Made by a program: the position numbers and the translations under genes
In this document: positions 51,464-60,521 of the stretch, piece after piece
How positions within the stretch are numbered: position 1 is the stretch's first letter
Layout: each line of letters begins with the position of its first letter
Origin: Sedimentibacter sp. MB31-C6
GTDB taxonomy: Bacteria > Bacillota > Clostridia > Tissierellales > Sedimentibacteraceae
Assembly: GCF_035934735.1 (NCBI RefSeq)
Contig: NZ_CP142396.1
Coordinates: forward strand, 1,736,001-1,800,000
Direction of reading: 5' to 3'
Length of the DNA: 64,000 bases
The notes under the pieces: model-generated
Databases searched by the model: none
What the model saw: the letters and a program-made list of their open reading frames with translations, nothing else
What the model was told of the DNA's origin: nothing

Positions 51464-51991
51464 ATGAATACGGTAAGTAGGTTTGCGAAAATAATTCGTG
51501 TGGTTAAGGTAGTGCCAGTTATGGCATTAATCATGCTGAGTATTCTTTATGAGTTACACCCAAATATTTTTCAGGGAACATCCCAATATATTTTATCAAT
51601 TGTATTTCTTTCAGTATTACCACTATCGGCTTATCCATTACAACCGGTTTTACCAAAGTATCGTAACAAAGGTAGAGAAGGGCAGCGCAATCTCGCTCTT
51701 ATGATGGGGGTTTTGGGATACTTGTTTGGTATTGTTTTCGCACTGTGTTCTCATGCTACTAAAGAATTACTAGTGATTTATTTAATTTATTTTCTATCAG
51801 GCATTGGAATTCTGTTTTTTAATAAGATATTTAAAATCCGTGCAAGCGGGCATGCTTGTGGAGTAGCAGGCCCAATTTTAATTTTAGAAAATTTTATAGG
51901 TATAAAAGCCCTTGTCAGTGTAGTTGTTCTAATGATGGTGTATTGGGCATCAATAAAAACGAAACGTCATACTACATCACAATTGTTTTAG
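51464..51991 (+). CDS. Membrane protein, PAP2-phosphatase-like
   Basis: A 175-residue integral membrane protein with about five hydrophobic segments. The motif KIRASGHACGVAGP near residue 130 resembles the SGH core of PAP2-type lipid phosphatases, though the classical K..RP and C-terminal SR..H motifs are not clear. I choose ATG 51464, because AGGTGA lies 6 bases upstream; TTG 51449 in the same frame has no site. It follows the DegV gene by 37 bases and could work on lipids in the same pathway. Confidence 0.65.
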   Translation: MNTVSRFAKIIRVVKVVPVMALIMLSILYELHPNIFQGTSQYILSIVFLSVLPLSAYPLQPVLPKYRNKGREGQRNLALMMGVLGYLFGIVFALCSHATKELLVIYLIYFLSGIGILFFNKIFKIRASGHACGVAGPILILENFIGIKALVSVVVLMMVYWASIKTKRHTTSQLF

Positions 51992-52282
51992 GGTAATATA
52001 ATTCCATTGTTTGCGCTAATTATTTCAAAATTTTGGTTAAGCTTATAAAACATAGATTACTGAACAATTTAAAAAATGTAATAAATTTTAGAATAAGAAT
52101 TAATTCAAAGTTTCATTTTTCACTGTTAAGCAGTAGTAATTTATTGTATAACAAAGTAGTTTAAAGATTTTCAATTTACATCTATTTCGTCAACACAACC
52201 CTGAAAAATTTCAACTGACATCTAAAGTGTAAACTCAACTTAAATGTATAGTTTCAAATAACATCAATTTCATCGACTCAAG

Positions 52283-52438
52283 ACATGTGGAAACATTCAT
52301 TTTACTATGTTTCTTGGAGAGATTGTTGCTGCATATGCAAATAAAAAACAGTCTGGAAAATGGAATGCAAAGTTTTATGTTAGAAAGAATTGCTTGAAAG
52401 AATATCTATTTCAAAATATCAACCACATTTTATTTTAA
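52283..52438 (+). pseudogene. Possible flavin-reductase-like C-terminal fragment
   Basis: A frame without start reads NIHFTMFLGEIVAAYANKK and then ends at TAA 52436-52438. The FLGEIVAAY element resembles the end of flavoredoxin-type flavin reductases. The preceding 290 bases (51992-52282) hold no gene. This fragment and the next gene overlap, suggesting a deletion junction. Confidence 0.3.
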
Positions 52439-52680
52439 AAGGTGGATTTCTTATTGCAGCAATAGTTGGATTGGATACAAGGGCTACCATTCAGCATGAA
52501 CTGACTCATTGGTATGCAAAGTTAACTGCTATGATAACTGTTGGATATGCTCTAAGTCCTATAGACATTATACCGGATTTTATACCTGTAATTAGATTTA
52601 TCAAAGATGCAATTTTGCTTCCTGCACTTATTTGGCTGTCATTAAGACTTATACCAATTAATGTAAGAAAACCTTGCTAA
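52390..52680 (+). CDS. DUF1232 (YkvA-like) protein, probably 5'-truncated
   Basis: A 96-residue frame whose last 55 residues match DUF1232: WYAKLTAMITVGYALSPIDI followed by IPDFIPVIRFIKDAILLPAL. DUF1232 proteins are small membrane-associated proteins of unclear role. The first 40 residues do not match the family and the TTG 52390 start has no ribosome binding site, so the true N-terminus was probably replaced by a deletion fused to the fragment before it. It may be inactive. Confidence 0.6.
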   Translation: MLERISISKYQPHFILKGGFLIAAIVGLDTRATIQHELTHWYAKLTAMITVGYALSPIDIIPDFIPVIRFIKDAILLPALIWLSLRLIPINVRKPC

Positions 52681-52744
52681 GAAGTTGCAGAAAGTGTTTT
52701 TTCAAAGAGATAACCCAAAAATTACATAGCAGGAGGGAGTTACT

Positions 52745-54496
52745 ATGTCTAAATTAAAGATTGAACCTATGAAACAGCCAGACAAAATTATAAACTATTG
52801 GAAAAAAGAAAGATTTGTTGTTGCATGTATTTTATTATTCGGATTGTCTTGTAATAGTTTAATCATTCTAGGTCCTATATATCAAGGAAAGCTCATAGAT
52901 TCTATTGCTGGTGGCGATAATTTATATTCTGTATTAATACTTTCAGCGACATATGTTGCTCTTATAGGAGCTATTCAAATTTTACGTTATTTTAAGCGCT
53001 TTTATATAAGACGTTTCGCAAACAGCACCAGTTCAACTATGAGACTTATGATATACAACAATATAATGAATAAAAGCACTTCTGAGCTGGATAATGAAAA
53101 TACGGGAAACCTCATGACAAGAGTTATTTCTGATGTTGATTTATGTGTGGAAGGAATGCGAAAGTTTACTACTGAAGTATTCGATACTGGTGTTCTTATG
53201 ATATCTTACCTGATAACAATGCTTGCTTACGATATAAAAATAACTGTACTTTCTATTATTTTTATTCCAATTGCTATGGCACTTGCTGAAAAATTAAAAA
53301 GTGTTATATATAAATACTCAAGGGATTATCGGAGAAAAAGTAGTGAGGTTGCAGATAATACCTACAATGCAATTGAAAATTCAATGCTTTATCGTGTAAC
53401 CGGCATGGAAACTAAAAATAGAACAAGGTATAATGATGAACTTTTAGATTTACAAAACAAGGCTATCAAAGCTAATATATTAGAAAATTCTATGCAGCCT
53501 ATATATAACATCATTGCAATGCTTGGAATAATTATGGTAATTTATCTTGGAGGAACAAAAGTCATTAATGGCGGCTGGACTGTAGGAAAATTTTCTACTT
53601 ACGTTGTAATATTTACTGCCATGGCAGTAAAAGCAAGTAAAGCAGCAAAGCTCTTTAATTCTGTACAAAAATCACATGTTTCTTGGAAACGTATAAAGCC
53701 ATATCTTACAGAATACAAAGAAAAAGATAATTCTTCTAATATAAATAAGGGTCCTACTATACTTTCAGTAGAAAATCTTAGTTTCTCATATGACGAGAGC
53801 AAGGGAAATATTATTGAAAACATAAGTTTTGAAGGTAAGACAGGGGAAATTATAGGTGTAACAGGTTCTATTGCTTCTGGTAAATCCACGCTTGGATTAT
53901 CTCTATTAGGCTTATATCCTTATATAGGAAGCATTAAAATTGACGGTAGGGAGCTTAAGGATTACTCAGAATATGAGAGAAGCCAGATGATTTCTTACTT
54001 AGGTCATAAACCGCAGCTGCTTTCTGATACTATATATAACAATATAACTTTGGGTAGTAAAAAAGACATTACTTCTGTTTTAAAGGATGTTTGTTTTGAT
54101 ACTGACTTATCAGTAATGCCCAATGGGAAGGATACTTTAGTTGGAAATAGCGGAATAAAATTAAGTGGTGGTCAGCAGGCGAGAATAGCACTAGCAAGGT
54201 CACTTCTTAATAAAAATAGAATTATTATATTGGATGACCCTTTTTCAGCAGTTGACATGAAGACAGAAGAAAAAATTATTGAAAATATGAAAAGCAATTA
54301 TAAAGAGAGTCTAATTATTCTAGTTTCTCATCGCTTGGCTATTTTTAATAGCATAAATAAGATTATACTCTTAAAGAGTGATAAAACAGCAGATTATGGT
54401 ACACATAATGAACTTATAAATAAATCAGAACTTTATGCTACAATATTTAACTTGCAATGTATAGAGGGGGGGAGACAACGATGGGAAATAGTTTAA
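52745..54496 (+). CDS. ABC exporter half-transporter with degenerate ATP site
   Basis: A 583-residue membrane-plus-ATPase half-transporter. Six transmembrane segments occupy about residues 20-310. The ATPase has Walker A VTGSIASGKSTLG near 374, signature LSGGQQARIAL and Walker B IIILDDPFSAVD, where Asp replaces the usual catalytic Glu. His switch is LVSHRL. This degenerate site is typical of one partner in heterodimeric exporters such as TM287/288. It starts at ATG 52745 behind AGGAGGGAGTTACT. Its 3' end overlaps the partner gene by 16 bases. Confidence 0.92.
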   Translation: MSKLKIEPMKQPDKIINYWKKERFVVACILLFGLSCNSLIILGPIYQGKLIDSIAGGDNLYSVLILSATYVALIGAIQILRYFKRFYIRRFANSTSSTMRLMIYNNIMNKSTSELDNENTGNLMTRVISDVDLCVEGMRKFTTEVFDTGVLMISYLITMLAYDIKITVLSIIFIPIAMALAEKLKSVIYKYSRDYRRKSSEVADNTYNAIENSMLYRVTGMETKNRTRYNDELLDLQNKAIKANILENSMQPIYNIIAMLGIIMVIYLGGTKVINGGWTVGKFSTYVVIFTAMAVKASKAAKLFNSVQKSHVSWKRIKPYLTEYKEKDNSSNINKGPTILSVENLSFSYDESKGNIIENISFEGKTGEIIGVTGSIASGKSTLGLSLLGLYPYIGSIKIDGRELKDYSEYERSQMISYLGHKPQLLSDTIYNNITLGSKKDITSVLKDVCFDTDLSVMPNGKDTLVGNSGIKLSGGQQARIALARSLLNKNRIIILDDPFSAVDMKTEEKIIENMKSNYKESLIILVSHRLAIFNSINKIILLKSDKTADYGTHNELINKSELYATIFNLQCIEGGRQRWEIV

Positions 54497-56226
54497 TAAA
54501 AAGGTCGATGATTAAAGTTATTAAAAACAATATTGGTATAAGTGTACTATTAGGATTTTCTATTATTGGTGTTGTTGTTACAAGTTTAATTCCACCTCAG
54601 ATTTTAAAAAATATAATTGACCATAACCTTGTAACAAAAAACTCCGACAAATTACTTGTTCTAGCAATTGCTTATATTGGGGTGCTATTGTTTATTGGAG
54701 TATTTGATTTTGTCAAAGAAGCTGTTCTTACAGTTTTAGGACAAAAGATTACGAAGGAAATAAGAATTGAAATGATGGAAAAGCTTGAAAGGATAAATGC
54801 AATGTTCTTTTCATCAAATGGTTCAGGAACAGTAGTTTCAAGGTTTACAAATGATGTTGATGCAATCAATTCACTGTTTACAAATGGTATTATTGGAATG
54901 ATGGTTGACTGCTTTAAGCTTATAGGTATCGTAATTTCAATTTGGATGTTTAGTAGCAAACTTGGATTTGTAACTTTATTACTGATGCCAGTTATTTATG
55001 TTATTACACAATTTTTTCAAAAAAGAATGCTTAAGGCGCAGATTGAAAATAGAATACTCATCAGCAGGGTAAATAATCATATTTCAGAAAGCTTAAAAAA
55101 TATACAGATGATCAAATCTTTCAGTAAGGAAAGCTACATGGAGGAGAACTATAAAAAATATTTATTTGATAGCTACAAAACAGTAGAGAAGGTAAATTTC
55201 TATGATTCTATATATTCTCCATTTATTCAGCTTACTCGTGCAGCTTCAATAGCTTTCATTGTAGTATTATCTTCCAAACAGTTGAACTATTTGGGTATAT
55301 CATTAGGAATGGTTGCAGCATCAATTGAATTGATATCTAATTTGTTTGCGCCAATTGAAAATTTGGGAATGGAGCTGCAAAATATTCAGCAGGCCATATC
55401 AGGTATCAAAAGAGTAAATGATTTTTACAGTGAAACTGAAGATGACCTTAAGAAGAATGAGCTAAGATTAGAAGACATCATTCCAAACTGTGAGGAAGTG
55501 AGATTATCATTTAATAATATTTCCTTTCAATATGAAGAAGGTGCAGATGTCCTTCAAAACATTAATCTTAATTTAAAACCAAATGAAAAGGTAACATTTG
55601 TGGGTAGAACAGGGGTTGGAAAAACTACATTATTTAAGCTTATTATGGGATTGCTTAAACCAACCAAGGGCAGTATCACAATAAATGGGATTGATGTCTA
55701 TGATATACCGAACTCTGAAAAACGCAGAATATTTGGGTACGTTGATCAGAACTTTCATATGATAAAGGGAACAGTAGCTGATCAAATAAGTTTGCAAGAT
55801 GAAAATATTACGAAGGAGCAAATAGAGAAGGCTATAGATTTTGTAGGACTAACAGAATATGTAGTAACCTTGGAAAACGGATTGGATACTAAAGTAACCA
55901 GCGATACTCTTTTTTCACAAGGGCAAAAACAACTTTTGGCCATAGCCAGAGCTATTGTAACAAAGCCTCCTGTACTTCTGCTGGATGAAATTACAGCTAA
56001 CCTTGATTCTATAACGGAAGAGAAAATAGTTTCTGTACTTCAAAAGGCAAGTAAGGACCATACAATATTGTCCATATCTCACCGTTTATCATCTATGGTT
56101 TCCAGCAATACTGTGGTTATAATAGAAAATGGAAGGGTTAAAAATGCTGGTTCTCCTGAAATGCTTCTAGAAAATGATGATTGGTATCGCAATCATATTG
56201 CACTTGAAAAATTGACATGGAGTTAA
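54481..56226 (+). CDS. ABC exporter half-transporter, catalytic partner
   Basis: A 581-residue half-transporter: six membrane segments in the first 310 residues, Walker A VGRTGVGKTTLFKL, signature FSQGQKQLLAIARA (FSQGQ instead of LSGGQ) and Walker B VLLLDEITANLD with the catalytic Glu. His switch is ISHRLS. With the preceding protein it should form a heterodimeric drug or peptide exporter with one active ATP site. I choose ATG 54481, with AGAGGGGGGGAGAC upstream; an in-frame ATG at 54457 has no site. The substrate is unknown. Confidence 0.92.
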   Translation: MGNSLIKRSMIKVIKNNIGISVLLGFSIIGVVVTSLIPPQILKNIIDHNLVTKNSDKLLVLAIAYIGVLLFIGVFDFVKEAVLTVLGQKITKEIRIEMMEKLERINAMFFSSNGSGTVVSRFTNDVDAINSLFTNGIIGMMVDCFKLIGIVISIWMFSSKLGFVTLLLMPVIYVITQFFQKRMLKAQIENRILISRVNNHISESLKNIQMIKSFSKESYMEENYKKYLFDSYKTVEKVNFYDSIYSPFIQLTRAASIAFIVVLSSKQLNYLGISLGMVAASIELISNLFAPIENLGMELQNIQQAISGIKRVNDFYSETEDDLKKNELRLEDIIPNCEEVRLSFNNISFQYEEGADVLQNINLNLKPNEKVTFVGRTGVGKTTLFKLIMGLLKPTKGSITINGIDVYDIPNSEKRRIFGYVDQNFHMIKGTVADQISLQDENITKEQIEKAIDFVGLTEYVVTLENGLDTKVTSDTLFSQGQKQLLAIARAIVTKPPVLLLDEITANLDSITEEKIVSVLQKASKDHTILSISHRLSSMVSSNTVVIIENGRVKNAGSPEMLLENDDWYRNHIALEKLTWS

Positions 56227-56315
56227 TTAATAAGTATCAATCAAAGATTTATTATTGTTAAGATAACACCTTTAAATTGTGATGAACAAAGCCTTCAAAT
56301 TAAGAATCATTTGAG

Positions 56316-56495
56316 GGTTATGTTGCTTACAATTTTGATACGAAAAGTATTGAATATATTAGCAATAATCAAGTATCAAATTATCAAGATAATTATTGTC
56401 TAGATGCAGCAAGCAGTATAGTAAGAAAATTTGAAAAATCAATGGAAGAAGTGGTAGAAATTCAGAAACATACCTTTTCACCAAGGGGGTACTAG
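56316..56495 (+). pseudogene. Gene remnant of unknown family
   Basis: A frame without start reads GYVAYNFDTKSIEYISNNQ and CLDAASSIVRKFEKSMEEVV and ends RGY at TAG 56493-56495. The preceding bases (56271-56315) read NCDEQSLQIKNHL in another frame and look like the same gene before a frameshift. It appears to be the C-terminus of a lost gene. The DNA from 56660 to 57130 is AT-rich and shows no gene. Confidence 0.35.
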
Positions 56496-56500
56496 ATACT

Positions 56501-56555
56501 TACGACATCATTATTGTACTCTCAAGGCACGTTGAGAGTATAATTCTGATGACGT
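56501..56555. repeat. 21-base repeat, copy B, as a long hairpin
   Basis: Bases 56508-56528 equal 41551-41571. Here they are part of an imperfect 55-base palindrome (56501-56525 with 56530-56555; core ATTGTACTCTCAA against TTGAGAGTATAAT, loop GGCAC). It follows a gene remnant by a few bases. It could be a terminator, the end of an inserted element, or a CRISPR repeat/anti-repeat relic. Confidence 0.65.
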
Positions 56556-56588
56556 ATTGTGGTTCGGAGGGGGAATAATAGGGTTTGA

Positions 56589-56604
56589 CCACAACATATA
56601 GTGG
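56589..56604. promoter_or_regulatory. Orphan NrdR-box-like palindrome
   Basis: CCACAACATATAGTGG resembles the NrdR box (core ACA-ATATA-TGT style palindrome) found before ribonucleotide reductase genes. No nrd gene follows. A hairpin comes 17 bases later. It may be a relic of a lost nrd promoter or chance similarity. Confidence 0.3.
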
Positions 56605-56620
56605 GTTGAGGGTGAAAATT

Positions 56621-56658
56621 GGGTCAAAAATCGGTGGAAAAACACCGTTTTTTGACCC
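56621..56658. terminator. Strong hairpin in decayed intergenic DNA
   Basis: GGGTCAAAAATCGGTG (56621-56636) pairs with CACCGTTTTTTGACCC (56643-56658) with one mismatch and a 6-base loop, followed by TTTAAAATAGG. It looks like a bidirectional terminator or leader hairpin without a gene directly attached. Confidence 0.6.
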
Positions 56659-57137
56659 TTTAAAATAGGCTATTTGACAGATGACATTGAGGAATTAGAG
56701 AATTGATAAGATAAAAGCGACAAATAGGGTTGTAAAGGGTAATTTAATAACCCAATTTTATAATCCAATTTATAAAGAATGTATATTATTTAATTGTGAT
56801 GTATAGCACTAATGTCTATTCACAATGAGGCTAACTAAAAGTAAAGTGACCTAAGAATGAAGTTAAGTTTAAAAAAATATATACATTAATATGTAATTTT
56901 TAATAGATGAATATGTTGGCTTACCTTATTGAATTATAATCTAAGTCTGTAAAATATAACAAGAGACTCTATGTAAGATGTAACTATGTTATTTTGATAA
57001 TTTTTTCTTCAAACATTTTCATAATCTAGTTATATAATTTATGAAAAACACTCCATAAGTGCTATAATACTACCTTGTATTTTCTATAATTTTTAGAATA
57101 TATAATATTTATTCTATTTCTTCTAACAGCTTAAATT

Positions 57138-57201
57138 TTGTTGCAAGTGCAACAAGGTTGTGGTAAAATTTATTTATAAATTTTTATTGTATTTGCAACA
57201 A
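57138..57201 (+). promoter_or_regulatory. MarR operator and promoter
   Basis: TTGTTGCAAGTGCAACAA (57138-57155) is a perfect 8-base-arm palindrome and TTGCAACAA recurs at 57193-57201, both in front of the MarR gene. A possible -10 (TAAAAT, 57164-57169) lies between them. This layout suggests MarR autorepression. Confidence 0.6.
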
Positions 57202-57224
57202 AATATATTTTAAAGGGGTTTATT

Positions 57225-57677
57225 ATGACAGAAATTCTTCGTGAGATAGGAATGATAGCAAGGGCATTAGATTCTATAAGTAATATAGAATTTAAAGAAT
57301 ATGACCTTACAAAAGGGCAGTATTTGTACCTTGTGAGAATATATGAAAATCCAGGAATAATTCAAGAAAAATTATCTGATATGATAAAAGTAGATAGAAC
57401 AACAGTATCCCGTGCCTTAAAGAAATTGGAGGTTAATGGATTTATTGAAAAGAAGACAGATAAGACTAATAAAAAAATCAATAAACTTTTTCCAACAGAG
57501 AAGGGTGAAAATACTTATCATTTTATTAAAAGAGAACATGACTATTCCAATACTGTAGCATTAGAAGGATTTTCAGAAGAGGAAATGGAAATAATCTCTA
57601 ACCTTCTTCAAAGAGTAAGAAAAAACATAGAAAAAGATTGGGATTTTGTGAAAAAAGGAAACAAAAGAAATTATTGA
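57225..57677 (+). CDS. MarR-family regulator
   Basis: A 150-residue MarR winged-helix regulator. The recognition region is NPGIIQEKLSDMIKVDRTTV followed by SRALKKLEVNGFIEKK and the wing KTNKKINKLFPTEKGE. MarR proteins respond to small phenolic or oxidant ligands. It starts at ATG 57225 behind AAAGGGGTTTATT. It leads a group with a GNAT acetyltransferase and a B3/4 protein, and probably represses itself through the palindrome upstream. Confidence 0.9.
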   Translation: MTEILREIGMIARALDSISNIEFKEYDLTKGQYLYLVRIYENPGIIQEKLSDMIKVDRTTVSRALKKLEVNGFIEKKTDKTNKKINKLFPTEKGENTYHFIKREHDYSNTVALEGFSEEEMEIISNLLQRVRKNIEKDWDFVKKGNKRNY

Positions 57678-57702
57678 TTATACAAAGGGGTGATTTAATT
57701 AA

Positions 57703-58221
<519 letters not shown>

Positions 58222-58261
58222 TTTAATGGAGTTACTATTTACTTTAAGGAGGTATATTTAA

Positions 58262-58969
58262 ATGACTAAATTTGTTGTTGAAGAGGACTTTTGGGGTTTA
58301 TTTCCTAATGCAAGAATTGGTGTTGTTGTTTGCCATAACATAAATAACTTTATAATAGATGAGGATAAATATAAGGAAATGATACTTATCTCAGAAAAAC
58401 AGGCCTTAAAATATTTAAATAATGAAATATTCAGCAGTAATGAGGTTATAAAGGTATGGAGAGAGGCCTTTCAAAAATTTAAGACAAAGAAAGGAGCACG
58501 ATCATCAATTGAAGCACTGTTAAAGCGAGTGCATAAGGGGAACCATTTAGGGACTATTAATCCTCTAGTTGATATTTACAACTCTATTTCATTAAAATAT
58601 GGATTGCCTTGTGGTGGGGAAGATATTGATACATTTGTTGGAAATATAAGATTAACTAAGGCAGTTGGAAATGAAAGTTTTGTTACATTAGGAGCAGAGG
58701 AAAATTCACCACCCTATGAAGGGGAAGTAATATATAAGGATGATGAAGGTGCAATTTGTAGATGCTGGAATTGGAGAGAAGCAGTGAGGACAATGCTTAC
58801 TGAAAATACAAGAAATGCTTTTCTGTGCATTGAATTGGTTGATGAAAGTAGATTAGCAGAGTTTGAGAGTGCTTTAAAGGAATTGTCGGAAGCAGTACAA
58901 GATAATTTGGGTGGGATATGCGAAATTTCAATTTTAGATATTAACAATAAAGAAGTTTTAATAAGATAA
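58262..58969 (+). CDS. B3/4 domain protein
   Basis: A 235-residue stand-alone B3/B4 domain, the editing-type module of phenylalanyl-tRNA synthetase beta. Typical elements are VWREAFQKFKTKKGARSSIE, NPLVDIYNSISLKYGLPCGG and YKDDEGAICRCWNWREAVRT. Stand-alone B3/4 proteins are thought to hydrolyse mischarged or non-protein aminoacyl-tRNAs. It starts at ATG 58262 behind TAAGGAGGTATATTTA. It follows the GNAT gene after 40 bases. Confidence 0.9.
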   Translation: MTKFVVEEDFWGLFPNARIGVVVCHNINNFIIDEDKYKEMILISEKQALKYLNNEIFSSNEVIKVWREAFQKFKTKKGARSSIEALLKRVHKGNHLGTINPLVDIYNSISLKYGLPCGGEDIDTFVGNIRLTKAVGNESFVTLGAEENSPPYEGEVIYKDDEGAICRCWNWREAVRTMLTENTRNAFLCIELVDESRLAEFESALKELSEAVQDNLGGICEISILDINNKEVLIR

Positions 58970-59112
58970 TTTTGAAAAAGAATTTTATTTAAGATTTTTA
59001 TATCTATATATTAGCTTTTATTATAATACTAAATTATATTTACCAGAAATCTAAAAGGATTAGATTCGCCTTGTTTTAGGAAGGGACTATATTATAAAAA
59101 GGGGGAGGAACT

Positions 59113-59598
59113 ATGTTTAGAAAAATGAGAAGGAATAAACAGTTATTATCTATAGATGATATTGTAGCCGTAATGGAGAGATGTACCAACGGTGTATTAG
59201 CATGTATGGGTGATAATGATTATCCTTATGCAGTTCCGCTTAGTTATGTTTACTTTGACAACAAGATTTACTTTCATTCAGCAAAAGTTGGTCATAAAGT
59301 AGATGCTATTATAAAAAATCCGAAGGTGTCTTTTTCAGTAATTGATGAAGATACAATCGTAAGTGGAGAGTACACGACCTATTTTCGTAGTGTCATTGCA
59401 TTTGGAAAAGCAAGAGTTGTTGAGGGCGATGAATGGGTCAAGGGTTTTGAAGCTTTGGTTGAAAAATATTCAGGAGATCAGCCCAAAAAAGCAAAACAAA
59501 AAGAAATAAGTGGATGTACACAGTCTCATGTTATTGCAATTGATATTGAGCATATAACTGGGAAGGAAGCTATTGAATACATCAGGGCAAAGCAGTAG
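59113..59598 (+). CDS. Pyridoxamine 5'-phosphate oxidase-like flavoprotein
   Basis: A 161-residue split-barrel flavoprotein. The family pattern is VMERCTNGVLACMGDNDYPY, VPLSYVYFDNKIYFHSAKVG and FRSVIAFGKARVV. Members of this group (NimA-like or general FMN-binding) reduce nitroimidazoles or bind flavin/F420; the exact activity cannot be told. It starts at ATG 59113 behind GGGGGAGGAACT. It is the last gene before DNA of ICE type resumes. Confidence 0.88.
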   Translation: MFRKMRRNKQLLSIDDIVAVMERCTNGVLACMGDNDYPYAVPLSYVYFDNKIYFHSAKVGHKVDAIIKNPKVSFSVIDEDTIVSGEYTTYFRSVIAFGKARVVEGDEWVKGFEALVEKYSGDQPKKAKQKEISGCTQSHVIAIDIEHITGKEAIEYIRAKQ

Positions 59599-59733
59599 AA
59601 GAATTTATATAATGGAAACCTTATCAATAGATTAGATATTATATTATTTTATAGATAAAGAACCATGTTCAACATAAAAATCTTAGTTTATATATTTTAT
59701 ATAACTCCAAAACTTAATATAGAAATTCAAAGA

Positions 59734-59795
59734 GGCGAAGTCTTCGGTCAACTTATGATCGATAGGCTTCGCCCTTTTTTTATGCCTAAAAACAG
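59734..59795 (+). terminator. Hairpin, T-tract and TATGCCTAAAAAC leader
   Basis: GGCGAAG (59734-59740) pairs with CTTCGCC (59767-59773), followed by T7 and TATGCCTAAAAACAG. It lies 21 bases before the DUF6075 gene start and matches the leader arrangement seen in the first ICE segment. It marks the start of the second ICE-like segment. Confidence 0.65.
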
Positions 59796-59815
59796 AAAGA
59801 AAGGATTTGAGGACA

Positions 59816-60505
59816 ATGTCAAAATTATTTATGTATGGCACTTCATTGGAGGGGATAGAACAGCTAATGGTTATGGTGCCAAATTTTCAACCAAGGAGAA
59901 ATGGCATAGTTATTAATAATTATTTTAATTGTGAGGGAGGTGTTAAGGATTGTAATTCCAGCTTAATTAATGTTAGTAATAGATGCAATGATTGTGGATA
60001 CATTCATTCTAGTTTCTTATCTAATATGGATAAGGTTAGTTACAAAGGTTTAATAAATGAATGCTTTAGAAAAATAAGAAATTATTCATTTAAAGACAGG
60101 CTGAAATATCTTACAGATAGCTTTAAAGGAGAAGTATTCTTAAATTCCAATCATAAGGAAAGGTTCTACCATGTGGTTGACGAACAAGATCTTGATATCT
60201 ACGATATATCTCCAAGATATATTGCCGTCATATTTCTTCTTACTTCTGATGAGACTCTATGGAATCTACTAGAGCATACAGTAAAACCAAATGGATTTGA
60301 TTTTAATAAGTGTAACCTTAAGCAAATAAGTACAGAAGGCTATGCCATATACCAAATGGCTAAAACCATATGGACAGGAAAAGAAAGTATTGAGATTAAT
60401 GAAATAGCTGATGTAGATTTAATTGATGATAAGACCTTTAAGACTATTATTAATGCTTCACTAATTACAAGATATGGTACAGATATATTTTTAATTACAA
60501 AGTAG
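59816..60505 (+). CDS. DUF6075 family protein
   Basis: A 229-residue protein. The C-terminal 120 residues match DUF6075: NSNHKERFYHVVDEQDLDIY, SPRYIAVIFLLTSDETLWNL and YAIYQMAKTIWTGKE. DUF6075 is common beside ArdA genes in clostridial ICEs; its function is unknown. The N-terminal 110 residues are Cys-containing (SNRCNDCGYIHSSFL) and may bind a metal or be a separate domain. I choose ATG 59816, with AAAGGATTTGAGGAC upstream. A 16-base gap separates its stop from the ArdA-like start. Confidence 0.78.
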   Translation: MSKLFMYGTSLEGIEQLMVMVPNFQPRRNGIVINNYFNCEGGVKDCNSSLINVSNRCNDCGYIHSSFLSNMDKVSYKGLINECFRKIRNYSFKDRLKYLTDSFKGEVFLNSNHKERFYHVVDEQDLDIYDISPRYIAVIFLLTSDETLWNLLEHTVKPNGFDFNKCNLKQISTEGYAIYQMAKTIWTGKESIEINEIADVDLIDDKTFKTIINASLITRYGTDIFLITK

Positions 60506-60521
60506 AATGGAGGGACAAGAC

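Noticed and set aside
52010-52280. Insertion-sequence end
   Set aside because: Some repeated AACTGACATCTAAA-like text was seen, but no inverted repeats or transposase fragment could be supported.
41551-56555. CRISPR array
   Set aside because: Only two single 21-base copies 15 kb apart, with no regular spacers and no cas genes.
59665-59916. 83-codon plus-strand frame spanning the leader before DUF6075
   Set aside because: Crosses the hairpin/T-tract, overlaps the true gene start in another frame and has no ribosome binding site.
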